The notes under the pieces were generated by a model. The model was not told where the DNA came from, made no database searches, and saw only the letters and a program-made list of their open reading frames with translations. From positions 112,245 to 176,244 of the forward strand of contig WIDE01000068.1 of NCBI GenBank assembly GCA_015039315.1: 64,000 bases of DNA, written 5' to 3'. Of this stretch, positions 46,771 to 58,681 are shown one piece after another. A program made the position numbers and the translations under genes. The stretch is from Clavulina sp. PMI_390 (Eukaryota; Basidiomycota; Agaricomycetes; Cantharellales; Hydnaceae). Every line of letters starts with the position of its first letter. Position 1 is the first letter of the stretch.

Positions 46771-47780
46771 ATGGCCACACTCACTCAGTTCATCTTTTCG
46801 ACGGGAGCGCCACTGAACACTGTTATTTCTCCATTGGAGAAGAGCCTGCCAACCTACACGATTGAAACTTCGCAAGCACCTACAAGTGGCTCGACTGACG
46901 TTATCTCCAACGCCTCCACTACTATCCTCCGAGGCGACAAAGAGGTCGCATTGATAGAATGGAAGGCGCTAGCCCAGACGTCAATCACAATCACAGCAGG
47001 AACAGCTGAGAAGAAAGGGCTAGTAGGAGACATCTTTGTACTTGATAATTGGCCCAACAAGTAAGTGTATTGTACCGGTCGCCTGATACATTCGACGTGC
47101 GCCTCACTATGTTGATTTCTGTAGCTCTCTCACTGTTCCAATGCCTGATGACACGACGTGGAAATGGAAACTCGAGAAGCGCACTTCCAAAAGCGCTGCA
47201 AAATTAGTAGTTCGTATTCTCCTGGTTGGCCCTCCATCAACCCCCACTGATCACTACCGTTTACTAGCTTCTAGACACCGGCAAGCGAGCTGCGGCATCT
47301 TACCTTCTCCCAGACCCAGCCCCTGAAGAAGGCCCCCTGTCAACGCCGGTTCTTGAGGTCGAGTCAACTCTCGCTCCTCCAGTTCTTGACTACGTCGTTA
47401 TAAGCTGGGTGATTATGATACATCATATTGAGACTCAGCGGCTGGCGTCCAAGGCAGATGGATGGGCCTCAGGTATCCCTGGCGCAATTACTGCCCTTCT
47501 CTACGCCACTCGCGGAGCATTTACATCGGTGAGATATGCCCAGATAATCCATGAAAGCTTATCTCATGCTGTTTTCGGCCATTTTAGACTACTTAGGCTT
47601 CCAATACTTGTTGACTCGATGCTCTTTTGTGTTGCGGATAATAAACATCTGATTGAGAATGTTGAACCGTCTGCGGAGGACATTTGTTACTCAGGTCATG
47701 AGGGGCTTCAAGCAGCTAGGAGTCTTTCTTCGAGCTCATGTATGCGGCTCGAAAGCAGTGTTGTGTTGGTGTTTCCGTGA
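46771..47780 (+). CDS. DUF6593-like fungal protein
   Basis: At least three exons (46771-47060, 47125-47206, 47268-47528 or further). Reading to the stop at 47780 gives 294 residues, but a GTGAGA donor at 47529 makes the last part doubtful. Sequence: TQFIFSTGAPLNTVISPLEKSLPTYTIET, then STTILRGDKEVALIEWKALAQTSITI, then DDTTWKWKLEKRTSKSAAKLLLDTGKR, and near the C terminus LDYVVISWVIMIHHIETQRL. That order (N-terminal beta strands, a middle EVALIEWK, a TYKWK-like strand, a late hydrophobic IVISW/EKRRR-type segment) resembles the DUF6593 domain found in many copies in agaricomycetes. Function unknown. The C terminus and last exon are uncertain. Confidence 0.68.
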
Positions 47781-48018
47781 ACTAAACGAAAGCCTAAGGC
47801 CCTTATATGAGCTAGGGTGTCTTGGAGGAGGCCAATGCAATCATGGTCATCTGGCAGTTTTCTTAGCCTTTTTGCCTGCACCTCGACGCTTTGGTCGCAA
47901 CCAAGGCGCTTGACATGACTCAGGGAGAGGAAGAGAGGGAGTCAATTGTCTTAAAGGATGTATCGACCCCTGTCCCGTATATATTTCTCTCACCCTCCCT
48001 TGCTTGCAGTGCACGCTG

Positions 48019-49560
48019 TCAGTGGTCTCCGCTGCCGAATAATCCGTCTAGAAGTCTTCTCCACCATGGCTTCCCTATTGGTGTATAATCACCAAACTTC
48101 CATGAAGTGCAGTCCTAAATGATGACAATGATCAGTGGGCATGAAGTCTCAATAGCATTGCACGACAACTTACTTTGCAGCTACTCTGAGGCACCGCAAT
48201 GGGGATCGGTATACTCTCATCCTCCAGCATCGCAATCACCATCTCAATCCTGTGGGTCAGAATGGGGTTCTGCCAGCCCTGCCCTCTCAAGTCGAATTCC
48301 ATTACCCTCCCCGTGTGGCACTTGCTCTCCAATGCATACCCGAGTTGAGCACATACGGAGAACGCGCCATGACAGACTCCAACTGCGAGAGGATCGATGA
48401 GATTATATATCTGAGTGATATAAGGGAGCGATGAAGCGTTAGATGGTGACGAAGTGAGACCCAAACGGAGAGACGCTAGGCGGTCTCCAGGTGCTTCAAA
48501 GCTGATGGTAGGGAGGTGGAAGCGTGTTCCAACGAGTGCAGCAAGAGCCCCTCCGAGGCTATGACCGGTGAGCCAGAAGTTGGTTGTGGGGTACTTATGT
48601 TGGAAGTAGTTGACCACCATCTAGTGGGCGAGGAGTTATGGGTGAGAAGGTAAAATTTTCTATTCGCACTTAACAATCACCTCTGCATTCTTGTAATACG
48701 TGTCTTTGTTTTCCAGCGACTCCGTCAGACACGAGGAGCAGCATTTCCCTCTCCCAGCGTTACATTGACAGGGGTGGGATGTCTCGATGCGCCACGGTAC
48801 CGTTGCACAGCAACAGGAGAACAGCAAATTGTTCTAATAATTCTCACGGTATAAGAATCAGAGCGGAACATAGGTGCTAGCCAACGTACGTTCAAGCGAT
48901 CTCGTTTGCTAGAGTCAAGATTGGGGTCGAAGCCAAATTGGAATACGGTTGTTCCTTTGAAGACGACGATCCCATGCTGCCTGTCAGAGCTGAGGAAGAG
49001 GTGACCACGAAAGCCGTCTTCCCCTGGCCTCCAGCCAAAGCGTGACGTCTAGCAAGTTTGCGGTTATTTCCTGGTTAACGACTCACGAGGTCCCATGAAC
49101 TCACCCAGCTGGTTCCATTCAGGTCGTACCAATTTCGATCATTAGGAGAGGGATAGTACGCGTCCCAAGATGCCTTCGCCAGGTTTACGAGCGTCATACG
49201 ATCAGTAACATCAGGGACGCCCACAGGAAGCGCCCTGTTTAGGGGTACTGCGTCAGAGAACACGCCCTGAACGTCACCAGAAGCTGAATAGGGGAGCGGT
49301 TGCGCTCTCGCTATTCCATCGTATTTCTCGTTTCTCGTACGAGCATTCAAGGCAAAAACTCGAGTCCCATCGACTTCTCCTTGGGTGTCCTTGAAGATCA
49401 GCGAGGACGACGATTCTTCGGGAAATGCCCAAGAATGTTCTAGTTGAAATGTAACGTCTGAGGCTTCATTATATGCCGTAACAAGAGGCAGAGCCAAGAA
49501 CAGTCCAAGGAATAATTTGAGCGATGGGCGACGCAATCGAAGCATGTTTTGTTGTGTCAT
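48019..49560 (-). CDS. ATG15: autophagic lipase ATG15
   Basis: Five exons (49560-49105, 49048-48890, 48833-48681, 48620-48174, 48114-48019), each a multiple of three, total 436 residues. A hydrophobic anchor (LKLFLGLFLALPLV, residues 15-28) follows a short basic tail: the type II membrane protein layout by which Atg15 reaches the vacuole through the multivesicular-body route. Motifs: GVPDVTDRMTLVNLAKASWDAYY, FGWRPGEDGFRGHLF, HGIVVFKGTTV, NNLLFSCCCATV with the Cys-rich CQCNAGRGKCCSSCL, the lipase elbow GHSLGG (Ser near 277), NLIDPLAVGVC (Asp), and CHTGRVMEFD (His). It ends CKDCTSWKFGDY. Family role: breaking down autophagic-body membranes and lipids inside the vacuole. The start used is ATG at 49560; an in-frame upstream stretch lacks ATG. 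Confidence 0.93.
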
Positions 49561-49689
49561 GTTCGGGCTGTCAGTGTTCACGTTGGGGAAGCTTTCGGTA
49601 CCGAAGTTCCTGTTTCACACCGGTGACCCGGAAAGGTTCACCTCCGGACCATCTACTACCAACACTACCAACGTCCTTGCTTTGCTACC
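49561..49689. promoter_or_regulatory. compact bidirectional promoter, ATG15 / GST-like gene
   Basis: 129 bp between divergent start codons of ATG15 (minus) and the GST-like gene (plus). It must hold both 5' UTRs. No canonical TATA box seen. Confidence 0.55.
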
Positions 49690-50926
49690 ATGGCCGCCGA
49701 AAAGGTCATCGTTTATGGATATGATACCTCGCCTATGTATATGAAAGTGCGATATGTGCTTCTCATGAAAAGGATTCCTCATTCTGGTGAGATATGAGCT
49801 CATCATGCGTCGTTGTAGAAGCGGCGGTCTCAACTGTTCATTTCTTAGTTGTCTATGTGGAAGATAAACCTCCCAGGCCCCAGCTCCTAGAGTTTGGGAT
49901 CACATACAGGCGAATCCCTGTTGCCAGCATTGGCAATGACGTCTACTTTGATACTCGGCTCATCATCGACGAGCTTGAGCGCCGCTTCACCCCGGAGCAA
50001 GGCTTCCCCAGTGTCTACAGTACGTGTCTCGATATTCTTGCTGTGCTGATATCTGACCACTGCGCCTCACGTTGCTCAGCTGCAAATGGTCCCGTCGAGA
50101 AGCTCTTGATGACCCACTATGCCGATAATAACATTTTCCCTATCGCTGCTTCCTTCATCCCCGCCAGTCGACTCTCGGCAGAGTTCAAGAAGGACCGTCA
50201 GCAATTCAACCCCACGATGGACTTTGAGGCTCTCAATAACGACAAACCCCGTTTCTTGAGTCAGCTTCGAACGCATATGGTCAGTCTCCGCCCTCGCATT
50301 TTTGTGCAAAACTCGTAACAGATTCCGGGCTGATGAGTCATCTCTCGCGCATGTTACCTTCACAGTACATCATGCAGAGTATCATTGCAAAATCATCGAC
50401 ACCCTGGCTACTGAGCACACCCGAACCCACCATCGTTGACATTGCTCTCTTCAACCTCGTCAACTGGGCCATCCGCCTGCGTGCCACCTCCGTCCTCATT
50501 CTCCCCGCCTCCAAAGCGCCTGCCGAATATCGTCAAGTTATGGAATGGGTCGAGGCCATGCGTGCCCGCACTGCCGTCGAGATCGAGGATGCGAGCAATC
50601 CCGCTGGGAAGCCTCCCAAGATGGACAAAGACACCGCGGCGCATTATGCTCTCAACGCGTCTCCAACGGGGTCTCTGATGGGCAAGAAGCTCTTTGTGGA
50701 TCCTGCTGAGCCGCTCATTCAGGCGGGCTGGGTGAGCGAAGGCGACGCCGTCAGCGTCACCCCGACGGATTCAGGCAGGGTACCACAGTTTGGTACACTG
50801 GTTGGCCTCACTGCAGAGACTGTTAGTATTCGCATACAGATGGCGGGCTCGCAGCAGTCCGTTGTCGGGCACTTCCCAAGATTGGGATACAAAATTCAGC
50901 GCGAGAAAGCTTCGGCCAAGTTGTAA
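49690..50926 (+). CDS. glutathione S-transferase-like protein with C-terminal extension
   Basis: Four exons (49690-49786, 49849-50019, 50080-50279, 50366-50926), 342 residues. The N-terminal 85 residues look like a GST thioredoxin fold: VIVYGYDTSPMYMKVRYVLL with the catalytic-type Tyr/Ser-Pro start, then RRIPVASIGNDVYFDTRLIIDELERRF with the cis-Pro VAS segment and substrate loop. The middle is all-helical (VEKLLMTHYADNNIFPIAASF ... PTIVDIALFNLVNWAIRLR). The last about 110 residues (MGKKLFVDPAEPLIQAGWVSEGDAVSVTPTDSG ... VGHFPRLGYKIQ) form an extra beta-rich domain not found in ordinary GSTs and typical of a fungal group of GST-like proteins. Substrate not inferable; the enzymatic activity is not certain. 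Confidence 0.85.
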
Positions 50927-51266
50927 TTAGCCTTGGACTATGATTGATTTCTTTCTGCTATCTCTGCTTGTACATGCTGTCATTCTGTACCCAAAATATA
51001 CTGAACTGTTGAGGGAATTGAACTGTCATCCGTCCCAGGCAAGCAAGACAGCTTGCAATCGAATGAGTACCTCGGCGATCCAATACCAGAGTTGAACCAC
51101 TCTCGCGCATTTAACTAGTAAATCTCGGACCCCGCTTCTATGCATTATCTTCGTATACACCACAAAGCTCGGTTCTGTTCCCAGTGGCAGCAGCACAGAA
51201 CTGAAAGGGGCCTTCGGTGCCAACACATCAAGCTTGCACAAATAACCACAATCTGCACCTTTCGTC
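50927..51266. other. intergenic
   Basis: 340 bp between the GST-like and J-protein genes. Nothing recognised. Confidence 0.5.
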
Positions 51267-52207
51267 ATGAGCCTTCTGAGCACCCTCGGCCGAACAAATC
51301 TCTGGGCATCTACTAGCAAAGCACCGCATATATATGGATGGAACAGCCGATGTGCATCTCTATCGTTCCCTCCTCGTCTGAACCAGTACAGAACATTTGC
51401 CTCATCACGATTTGCACGAGCAACGCACTACGAGGAACTTGGTATACCGAAAAATGCAACTAAACAACAGATTAAGATCAGCTACTACAAGGTGAGCCCC
51501 ACCGCCGAGGCTGATGTTATGTGCTCTGATAACATCAACTATGTGCTTTATGATGCTGGTTCTGCACCCTTCTAGTTGAGCAAGCTGTATCACCCGGACC
51601 TCGCTCAAGGATCGCGTACAGAGAGCGAGAAGAAGTATCATGCTGTGAGGGCAGCGTATGAAATCCTCGGGAACGATCGGAAAAGGTCTGTCAATGCGCG
51701 CCGCAGATTATTGCGAGTGCGGTGTGGCTGACCTCACCGTTTTGTTCTAGGCGAGAGTATGACTCTTCACTTTCTTCTCCAACACAACAGCAATTCTACC
51801 GGCGCGCACCGTCGTCATCAAACGGCTTCGGCCCTCACCTCGATAATGACATATGGTCCTCTGGTGCACACCGTGGAGCCACACACGCATGGGAGCGATA
51901 TCATCGAAACTCATCTCAACCTGGCTCCCAACGCACGAATCCTCGCTCTGACCCCAACTCATTCCATCGCCCTCCTCCACCATATGGCTCCAACTCTCAT
52001 TCCTCCCAATCCCAATCTCATGCCTGGCAGCAACAGCACAGCCGACGCGATTCTGCGAGGAGTCGAAGGAGACAGGCAGAATGGGACGAAGAACACGCGA
52101 ATGACCACCGTGTGCGGAACGAGAGTGCGCTCGTGCGGTTCCTCCAGGTGTTCGGGATATTCTGGGTGCTATCGCTCTTTGGTGGATGGTCGGTCAACGC
52201 CAGCTGA
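51267..52207 (+). CDS. mitochondrial-type J-domain (DnaJ) protein with membrane segment
   Basis: Three exons (51267-51491, 51576-51685, 51751-52207), 263 residues. Residues 1-50 are basic and Ser/Arg-rich without acidic residues (MSLLSTLGRTNLWAST ... FASSRFARATHY), typical of a mitochondrial presequence. A J domain follows: [32 protein letters not shown], with the essential HPD tripeptide at about 81-83, and YEILGNDRKRREYDSSL. Then a Ser/Gln/His-rich tail with RRRQAEWDEE, and a terminal hydrophobic segment (FLQVFGIFWVLSLFGGW) that may anchor it in a membrane. J proteins stimulate Hsp70 ATPase; a membrane J protein with this layout is likely on the inner membrane, but family assignment beyond the J domain is not possible. 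Confidence 0.88.
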
Positions 52208-52781
52208 ATAGAATGACTACCTCGGCAGTACTGGTGCATTTCAGTAGTGCTTTGTTATACACCACCCCCTCTACTTCTAGCTTTTTGTGGTTTGTCACTT
52301 GGAGCCACCTTTCGTCTAACCGTCCAGGGTTCAGTTTGGCATTGGGCTACTGCGTCACTCCCATGGCATTGCTGCACATGCCTCCCTGACCTCTAGGCGA
52401 GGATGGAAGGTTGTCACCCAGACAAAGTTAGCTTCTGCACATACGCGAAGCTCGCTTAGTGAAGGGTCACCAGACCCGCTACTCGACTTTTTGAACGACC
52501 CACATCTATTTTGTCGAAATCATCATACCCTGGTGTCCACAGGCTTCCATAGATGTCATTATTCGTCATTGTGTACACCATTCCATAGAACCATCGCTCA
52601 GTGCTAGAGATCGAGGAGAACAATACCACTTCAATCTTTCCAATCGCAAACTTTCTAATTTCCAGTCAGGCGTTACGTCTAAGAAAGAAATTGTATCGCT
52701 AAACGGCGCTCACTGAACATCCATATGGACATGCTGTGGCTCGAACATTTTGTTCAACACCGCAAAGCCTCGAACTTTTGA
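52208..52781. other. intergenic, upstream of the dipeptidase gene
   Basis: No gene recognised; presumed to hold the promoter of the dipeptidase gene and the 3' UTR of the J-protein gene. Confidence 0.5.
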
Positions 52782-55515
52782 ATGAACAGTCGAATGAGCA
52801 TGTGGCACCTGCTGCTGAGATCATCACGATCGCATAGGCTAGCGTCTCGACCTCCTTTTTCGCGATTTCCTCCTCTCTGCACTCCATCGCGCACCCCTTC
52901 AAAAAGACTACAATCAACGATGGTACGATTTGCTTCAAGAACGCGGTTTGCTAGCATTTACTCACTACCGTCGTTATTTCTATGACCGCTCAGGCTCCAA
53001 AGCAATTCTTGGATTATGTTGATGCTAACGCCGACAGCTTCATCGCTCGTCTTTCCAAGGCGGTCGGCATTCCCAGGTACGGTAGTTCGATACTACATTT
53101 TCCACCCTAAAGGCTCACCAGCATTTATTACTCCTTAATCTATCCAAAAGTGTGAGCGGCGATGCGACCTATCGCAAGCACGTCTTTGCAATGGCGGACT
53201 TCCTCGTTGGCGAGCTCGAGGCTCTTGGTGTTGCCGTGACCAAGGTCGATCTTGGCAAGCACGTCATGGACGGCGAGGAACTCCAGCTGCCACCCGCACT
53301 CCTTGGCAAGCTCGGTGAGGATCCTAAGAAGAAGACGATCCTACTATATGCGCACTATGACGTTCAACCTGTGAGTGCCACGCTTCATCTCTCACGCTAA
53401 TATTTAGATTTGACACGGTCGATTGCTCTTAGGCGTTGGTTTCTGATGGTATGGTGCTCATTACTTTCCCCGTCAAAGGACAACACAGTCTCAAAATTCT
53501 CGATAACCTTCCCCCTTTATTTCAGGTTGGAACACCGACCCCTTCGTCCTCACTCCTGACCAGAAGACTGGCCGCCTTTACGGACGTGGTTCCTCGGACG
53601 ACAAAGGCCCCTTGCTCGGGTGGATCAATGTTCTCGAGGCGCACAAGAAGACTGGCCTCGAGCTCCCCGTAAACTTGCGCTTCTGCTTCGAGGGTACGTC
53701 TCTGCTGAGAGCTACGAGTGTACGGGCAATTGACAGTATTTCCGCGCGCTCTCAGGTATGGAGGAGAGTGGATCTGAGGGGCTCGACGACCTCATCACAA
53801 AGGAGGCGAAGAACTTCTTCAAGGATGTGGACGCTGTTTGCATTTCGGACAACTATTGGCTCAATGATCGCACCGTGAGCGTCTCCTCTACATAGCGGTG
53901 GAACATTTAAGGCTCACGATGGCTGATTATCGGAATGACTATAGCCTTGCTTGACCTACGGCCTGGTGAGTTGGGCGGACTAGCTCTAGGCGTTTTCTTA
54001 TCAGCTTGAATGGTTCGTTAGCGTGGTCTCTCGTACTACAAAGTGTCCATCACTGGCCCCGGCAGGGATCTCCACTCGGGAGTTTTCGGCAACATGGTGC
54101 ACGAGGTACGCACTCTGCGAAACATATCATTATAGTCGACGCTTGCTTACTAGATCTTTCCAACCCGCCATTCGTGATGTAGCCGATGACTGATCTCTTC
54201 CTGCTCATGAGCAAGCTGGTGACGCCCACAGGACAGATCCTCGTCCCCGGCTTGGATGAACTCGTCGCTCCTCTCACGGAAGAGGAGAAGAAGCTCTACG
54301 AAGTCCTCGACTACAGCGTGGCTGTAAGTTCACTTAGCTTACTTTAGTGCCTGAGTCGCGCCTATTGAAGCTTGCTGTTTGTACGTGTAATGTTGTTAAC
54401 AGGACGTTGAGGCATCTGCTGGTGGCAGCGTGGCGCTCTCTGACGACAAGACGAAGGTACTGATGGGGAGGATGCGATACCCCTCCCTCTCGATCCACGG
54501 AATCGAGGGTGCCTTCTCGGCACCAGGAGCCAAGACTGTCATCGTGAGTTATCTCGTAACCCTTCAGATTTCCTATCGGTCACAAGGTCCCTGGCTAATA
54601 GTTTTTCCTCATCTGTCTCCTTTCTGCCTCACGGCTGTAGCCTGCTAGCGTTCATGGTACGGCACCTCATTCTTGGCACTATTTCCTTTCAAGTGCTGAT
54701 TCTTTCTCTGCTTTCGCCGCCCCATACGACCAAATAGGGAAATTCTCCATCCGACTCGTCCCCAACATGACGCCCGAGAATGTCGATGGCAAGGTGTTCA
54801 AGTACCTCCAGGACGAATTCGCCAAGCTGGGCTCCAAGAACACGCTCAAGCTCGAACAACTCCACGGTGGCAAACCCTGGGTGTACGTTCATCTTCTGAC
54901 CTCTCATGGCGCTCTTAATTGATTACTGCCTTTGTGCAAAACAGGGCTGACCCCAAGCACTGGAACTATGAGGCGGCACGAAAGGCAACTGAGGTTCGTA
55001 ATGTCTGCATAAATGCGCAGCCGACATTATTCTGACCCGAAGAACTACCTCGTTCATTAGGCGATCTACAAGAAGACCCCTGACTATACCCGCGAGGGCG
55101 GCTCCATACCTGTCACATTGACTTTTGCTGAGGCCCTCGGTGCGTATCTCGGACCGTCAGCTCGACAGCTTCTCGAGACGCAGCAACCCCGCATTAACCA
55201 AATTTCCGCGTCCTACTCCCTTTCTTCTCGTTTGCAGGGGTTAACGTTCTGCTGCTGCCGATGGGCCGAGGGGATGATGGTGCCCAGTACGTTATTTTTC
55301 CATCAATCAAATGCAGATAGCCTTCGCCAGAAGCTGATCCGAATATCCCACTTCCACAGTTCCACCAATGAGAAGCTCGATAAATCGAACTACATTGAGG
55401 GGGTGAGTGTTCGATCCCCCATTCGAAGTAAAATTAACCCCTCTAAACATTAATACACCGATAGACGAAGCTTCTGGGAACTTATCTGCACGAAGTCGCT
55501 GCGATTGCGTCTTGA
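52782..55515 (+). CDS. DUG1: Cys-Gly metallodipeptidase (M20 family, DUG1/CNDP type)
   Basis: Seventeen exons. Exon 1 ends at 52922 and exon 2 starts at 52994; then 53151-53370, 53433-53448, 53526-53693, 53756-53874, 53945-53965, 54022-54105, 54183-54323, 54403-54543, 54641-54656, 54738-54882, 54945-54993, 55061-55139, 55238-55286, 55360-55402, 55465-55515. With ATG at 52920 the protein has 475 residues, near yeast Dug1 (481). It hydrolyses Cys-Gly in glutathione turnover using two metal ions. Metal and substrate motifs: [44 protein letters not shown] and [15 protein letters not shown]. Two exons are 16 nt and one 21 nt. An upstream in-frame stretch from 52782 would add a basic, acid-free 46-residue leader that could act as a mitochondrial presequence. 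Intron 1 splits ATG from GCTCCAAAG. Alternatively translation could start at 52982 without that intron. Confidence 0.93.
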
Positions 55516-58404
55516 GAAGTCATCTGAGACGACATCATCGGAGCGACCTCACATACGGGGAAAGCAAATCCCTATCACTGTACACTACCGCCCGGCTGTC
55601 CCATGTTGCGCTACTTGGCGTATTCATTAAACTGTTGTTTTGGTTTTCCCCACGTGCGACTGGCGAAAGACAAGCATCTGATTACCTTCTGATAACCCCC
55701 GATTAATGGCAGCAGCGCTACCCCTATTCTTGTGCGGCTTTCAATTATTTTGCCTCACCCCATCGTGCCGTCTCGTTGGACTGGCGTGTGGGGTCGGGGT
55801 GTCGTTATCTTTCTTTGACCATTAAGTTACCACTAATACCTCCTATCTTCGGCCCGACCCACTTATTTCGACCATTCCTGGCAACTTACGGTTTCTCAAA
55901 CGGCGCCGACGGCTGACTATCTTGGGCGCTATTAATTGTTTTCCCGAGCAGTAGACCGAGGCCCCCGGATCACCGTTTGTCGAGTATGCCGCAGATGCCA
56001 GCACGCCATTGACAGGCACAAACCATGAGGCCAAAATCGGGAGGCTACATACTTCTCCAGCACCGCAGCTTCAAGTCTGCCGTAACCCATAGCATTATAT
56101 CGCGCTGAGATCTCTGATACGGAATATCTTTCGGTATTCCATGCCCGGGAGCTTGTTCTTCCGTTTTGCTTGTCCAAAGCACGGTTCCGTGACATACTGA
56201 AAGTAGTATCTCTCCCTATCCTGACATATTTACCCCTCCATTCCCCATGATGGATTCTCGGGCGGTGATCGGATTGGAATCCGAATCTTCGTATTGGCTG
56301 GCCCGTTTCCCCAATTTTCTCTTCTCATTGAGGAGTTTATCAAGGTACCTGTATTATCAGCTTGAGGGACAGGCTGTTATTGAGTCTCTTTCTGTTTCCA
56401 ACAGCCAGCCGCTGGGGCTTCCATCACCTTTCTAGCATGGGCAAAATTATCATTTTTCAAGAAAGGCCCCCACTGGGCTGGAAGAAATTCTTGAGAATAT
56501 GTATGATAATGTTATATTCTCGTCGAGGTAGATAATCATGAGTCATGTCAGCCACAAAATGGCACTTTCCTTCATGAACTCCCGGAAGCCTGAAAGCACT
56601 CGTTAAGAACAAAACCCTTGGTACTGCCAAAATTTGCCACAGAAAGCAGGAGCCCGCCATCAAATCCGAGAAGTAGCTGTATCAATATTCGCGCGACGAG
56701 ACGTATGATAATGAATTGGCTAGCTGTGGAGCATGTCAGCCAAGAGAATAAGTTGCGATGACTGCGAGTTTCTATTTCATCGTGACAAGCTCCTTTGGTT
56801 TGGTGAGATACCATTTCGATTTCCATAATCAATCGTTACTGACCATGTGCGCGCAGGCCAAGATGAAGCATATCAAGCCACGTGCCTTGTGATCTCCATA
56901 GACGCGTAGCTCCGCTAACCTTCTCGAAGACTGCGCGCAGGATGAACATACTTCGCTTGTATGCAGAATTCTTTGTGAGTGAAAGTGTCACTCAAACTCC
57001 AAAAGGCTTCATGACGACCTTGGATCAGCGTTGGTATGGGTTTTCCAGCACGGATACGGACGAATATGTGTCAGAACGCTTCTGGACAAGAATGAGCCTG
57101 TTTTGCCGCTCATGGAAACCAAAGAACATGGGACGAAGCGTAGATAATATGGTACTAGAGAAACGTCAATAAGTATTGTTCGTAGCCAAGCTCAGCACCG
57201 TCGCCATCAACTTTGGGTAGGAAGGCGGCTGGCCCATAGGATTCAATCGGTTACCCAAACGAAGGCATACGGCCGTTCACACGGGTTTGTGGAGAAGAAC
57301 TGTTTGGGGGGATTAGCAGACAACCCTAGACCCCCATGAGCAAAGCCAAAGCTCTGATTGGACGGTGCTCATCTGACGCTGGCTATTTCGACACCTAAGG
57401 TCACTAAAAGAAGTAATAAAGCTCTCCTGTGTAGATCTTGACCGTGAGCCGCCAAGTGACCGAGAATTCATAAAGCTGATTCAGTTCATTCTCTCCAGCG
57501 GCTTGGGACGCGCGGCCGCTTCATCAGGGTCAAGCCCACGGCCTCCTGCATGCGATAAGATCAATCAGCTTTTGATCAGATAAAGATAGCGCTCATCGAT
57601 TAGATGACAGGTGATCAGATAACTTTTGAAGATTACGATAACGAATCGCGCGCACGCCGTGTTCCAAGAAATGGGAGGAGCAAGCCATACAAGAGGAGAT
57701 TAGCCAAGAGGTGAAGATATCTCAGGATTGAGAGAGTGATAGCTCAGAACAGAGGGAATGGTAATCCGCGGCTGGTCTCGCTTTTGGGACGGCATATGGG
57801 AGGTGGTGGAGACGTCATCAGAATCACGTGGGCGCCCACGCACAGTCCCGTCATACCGAACCCGACACCTGGTGCAGTTTCCTTGCAGAGTCACGCTGAC
57901 TGGGACTCTCCAGGCTTTCTGAACGCAACATCTAAACTCAGCTGCCCCATTTCGTAAGGATATTGGAGTCGGCCACTATGGTCGATGCCCGATTTTAGCA
58001 TGTCGAGAAGCGACAGTCCTCGGGAGAATTCTGCTGCTCTTAGAATGGGTGTGGTTACTTCTTGTTGAGCATCTCTATCTGCATAGTAATGTCATTTTTC
58101 CAAAAAGAGAAGGATGTACTGCTGATGAACACTTCGCTTCTTGGTGCTCCAATTCATACTTCCCGGGATTCAGGTCCTCGTTCACCAAGAAAGCTATACA
58201 GATAGCCCAATACCGCTGATCATCTCACGAATCTTATTGAGATTCTACTAAGCATGTGCCATGCTGCGGGCGTCGGTGCAGGGGACGGTCATGACTTCCT
58301 TTAGCAGCCGTTGCACGGAGGTGACGCCGTCATTCTCAATTACTTGAATCAATCGTTCGGGGGTACGAAATGCCCCTAGGCGTGGATTAACAGGGCGTAG
58401 CTGT
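55516..58404. other. 3-kb gene-poor region
   Basis: No recognised gene on either strand. A frame at 56882-57172 (RMNILRLYAEFFVSESVTQ) is open but without family resemblance. Around 57556-57625 GATA-type sites and TGATCA palindromes cluster: GATAAG near 57556, then GATCAGATAA twice (57577 and 57614). Confidence 0.45.
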
Positions 58405-58440
58405 CCACGAGACGTGATTGAGAAGGTACCTTCACATGCG
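58405..58440. promoter_or_regulatory. conserved upstream block of HHE gene 1
   Basis: 36 bp, starting CCACGAGACGTGATTGAGAA and ending TACCTTCACATGC, located 242 bp upstream of the ATG at 58682. The same block with a few changes (CTCACGGGACGTGATTGACA) is at 60202-60237, 244 bp upstream of the twin gene. It contains an ACGTG core. Sequence between block and gene is less conserved, which argues for a selected cis element or a retained piece of a duplicated promoter. Confidence 0.6.
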
Positions 58441-58681
58441 CAATCTTCTTGTTGGCATCTCAGAAAAGGTAGTTCTAGCCGAGTGAGGAGTTGAATTTCG
58501 GTCCGAGGACCCTTTAGCCGTTCTCCTAATTGCTTTGATGCCATTGGGCAGCCCATGATTCAATGCAGCGCTTGTGCTCCATCTAGGCACCAGAAAACAG
58601 ATATAAGGAGGGCTTCGAGGGCTCGTCCTCCCCACCATCTCACATCCCCACACTCAAGAAACTTCTTCCATCTCAACTATC

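Noticed and set aside
52981..53076. ATG at 52982 as sole start of the dipeptidase
   Set aside because: Possible, but the ATG at 52920 with an intron ending at 52993 gives the MAPKQFL-type start common in this family, and the upstream frame is open. It is kept only as an alternative.
56882..57172. 96-codon frame in the gene-poor region
   Set aside because: No family resemblance and no splice context; treated as chance.
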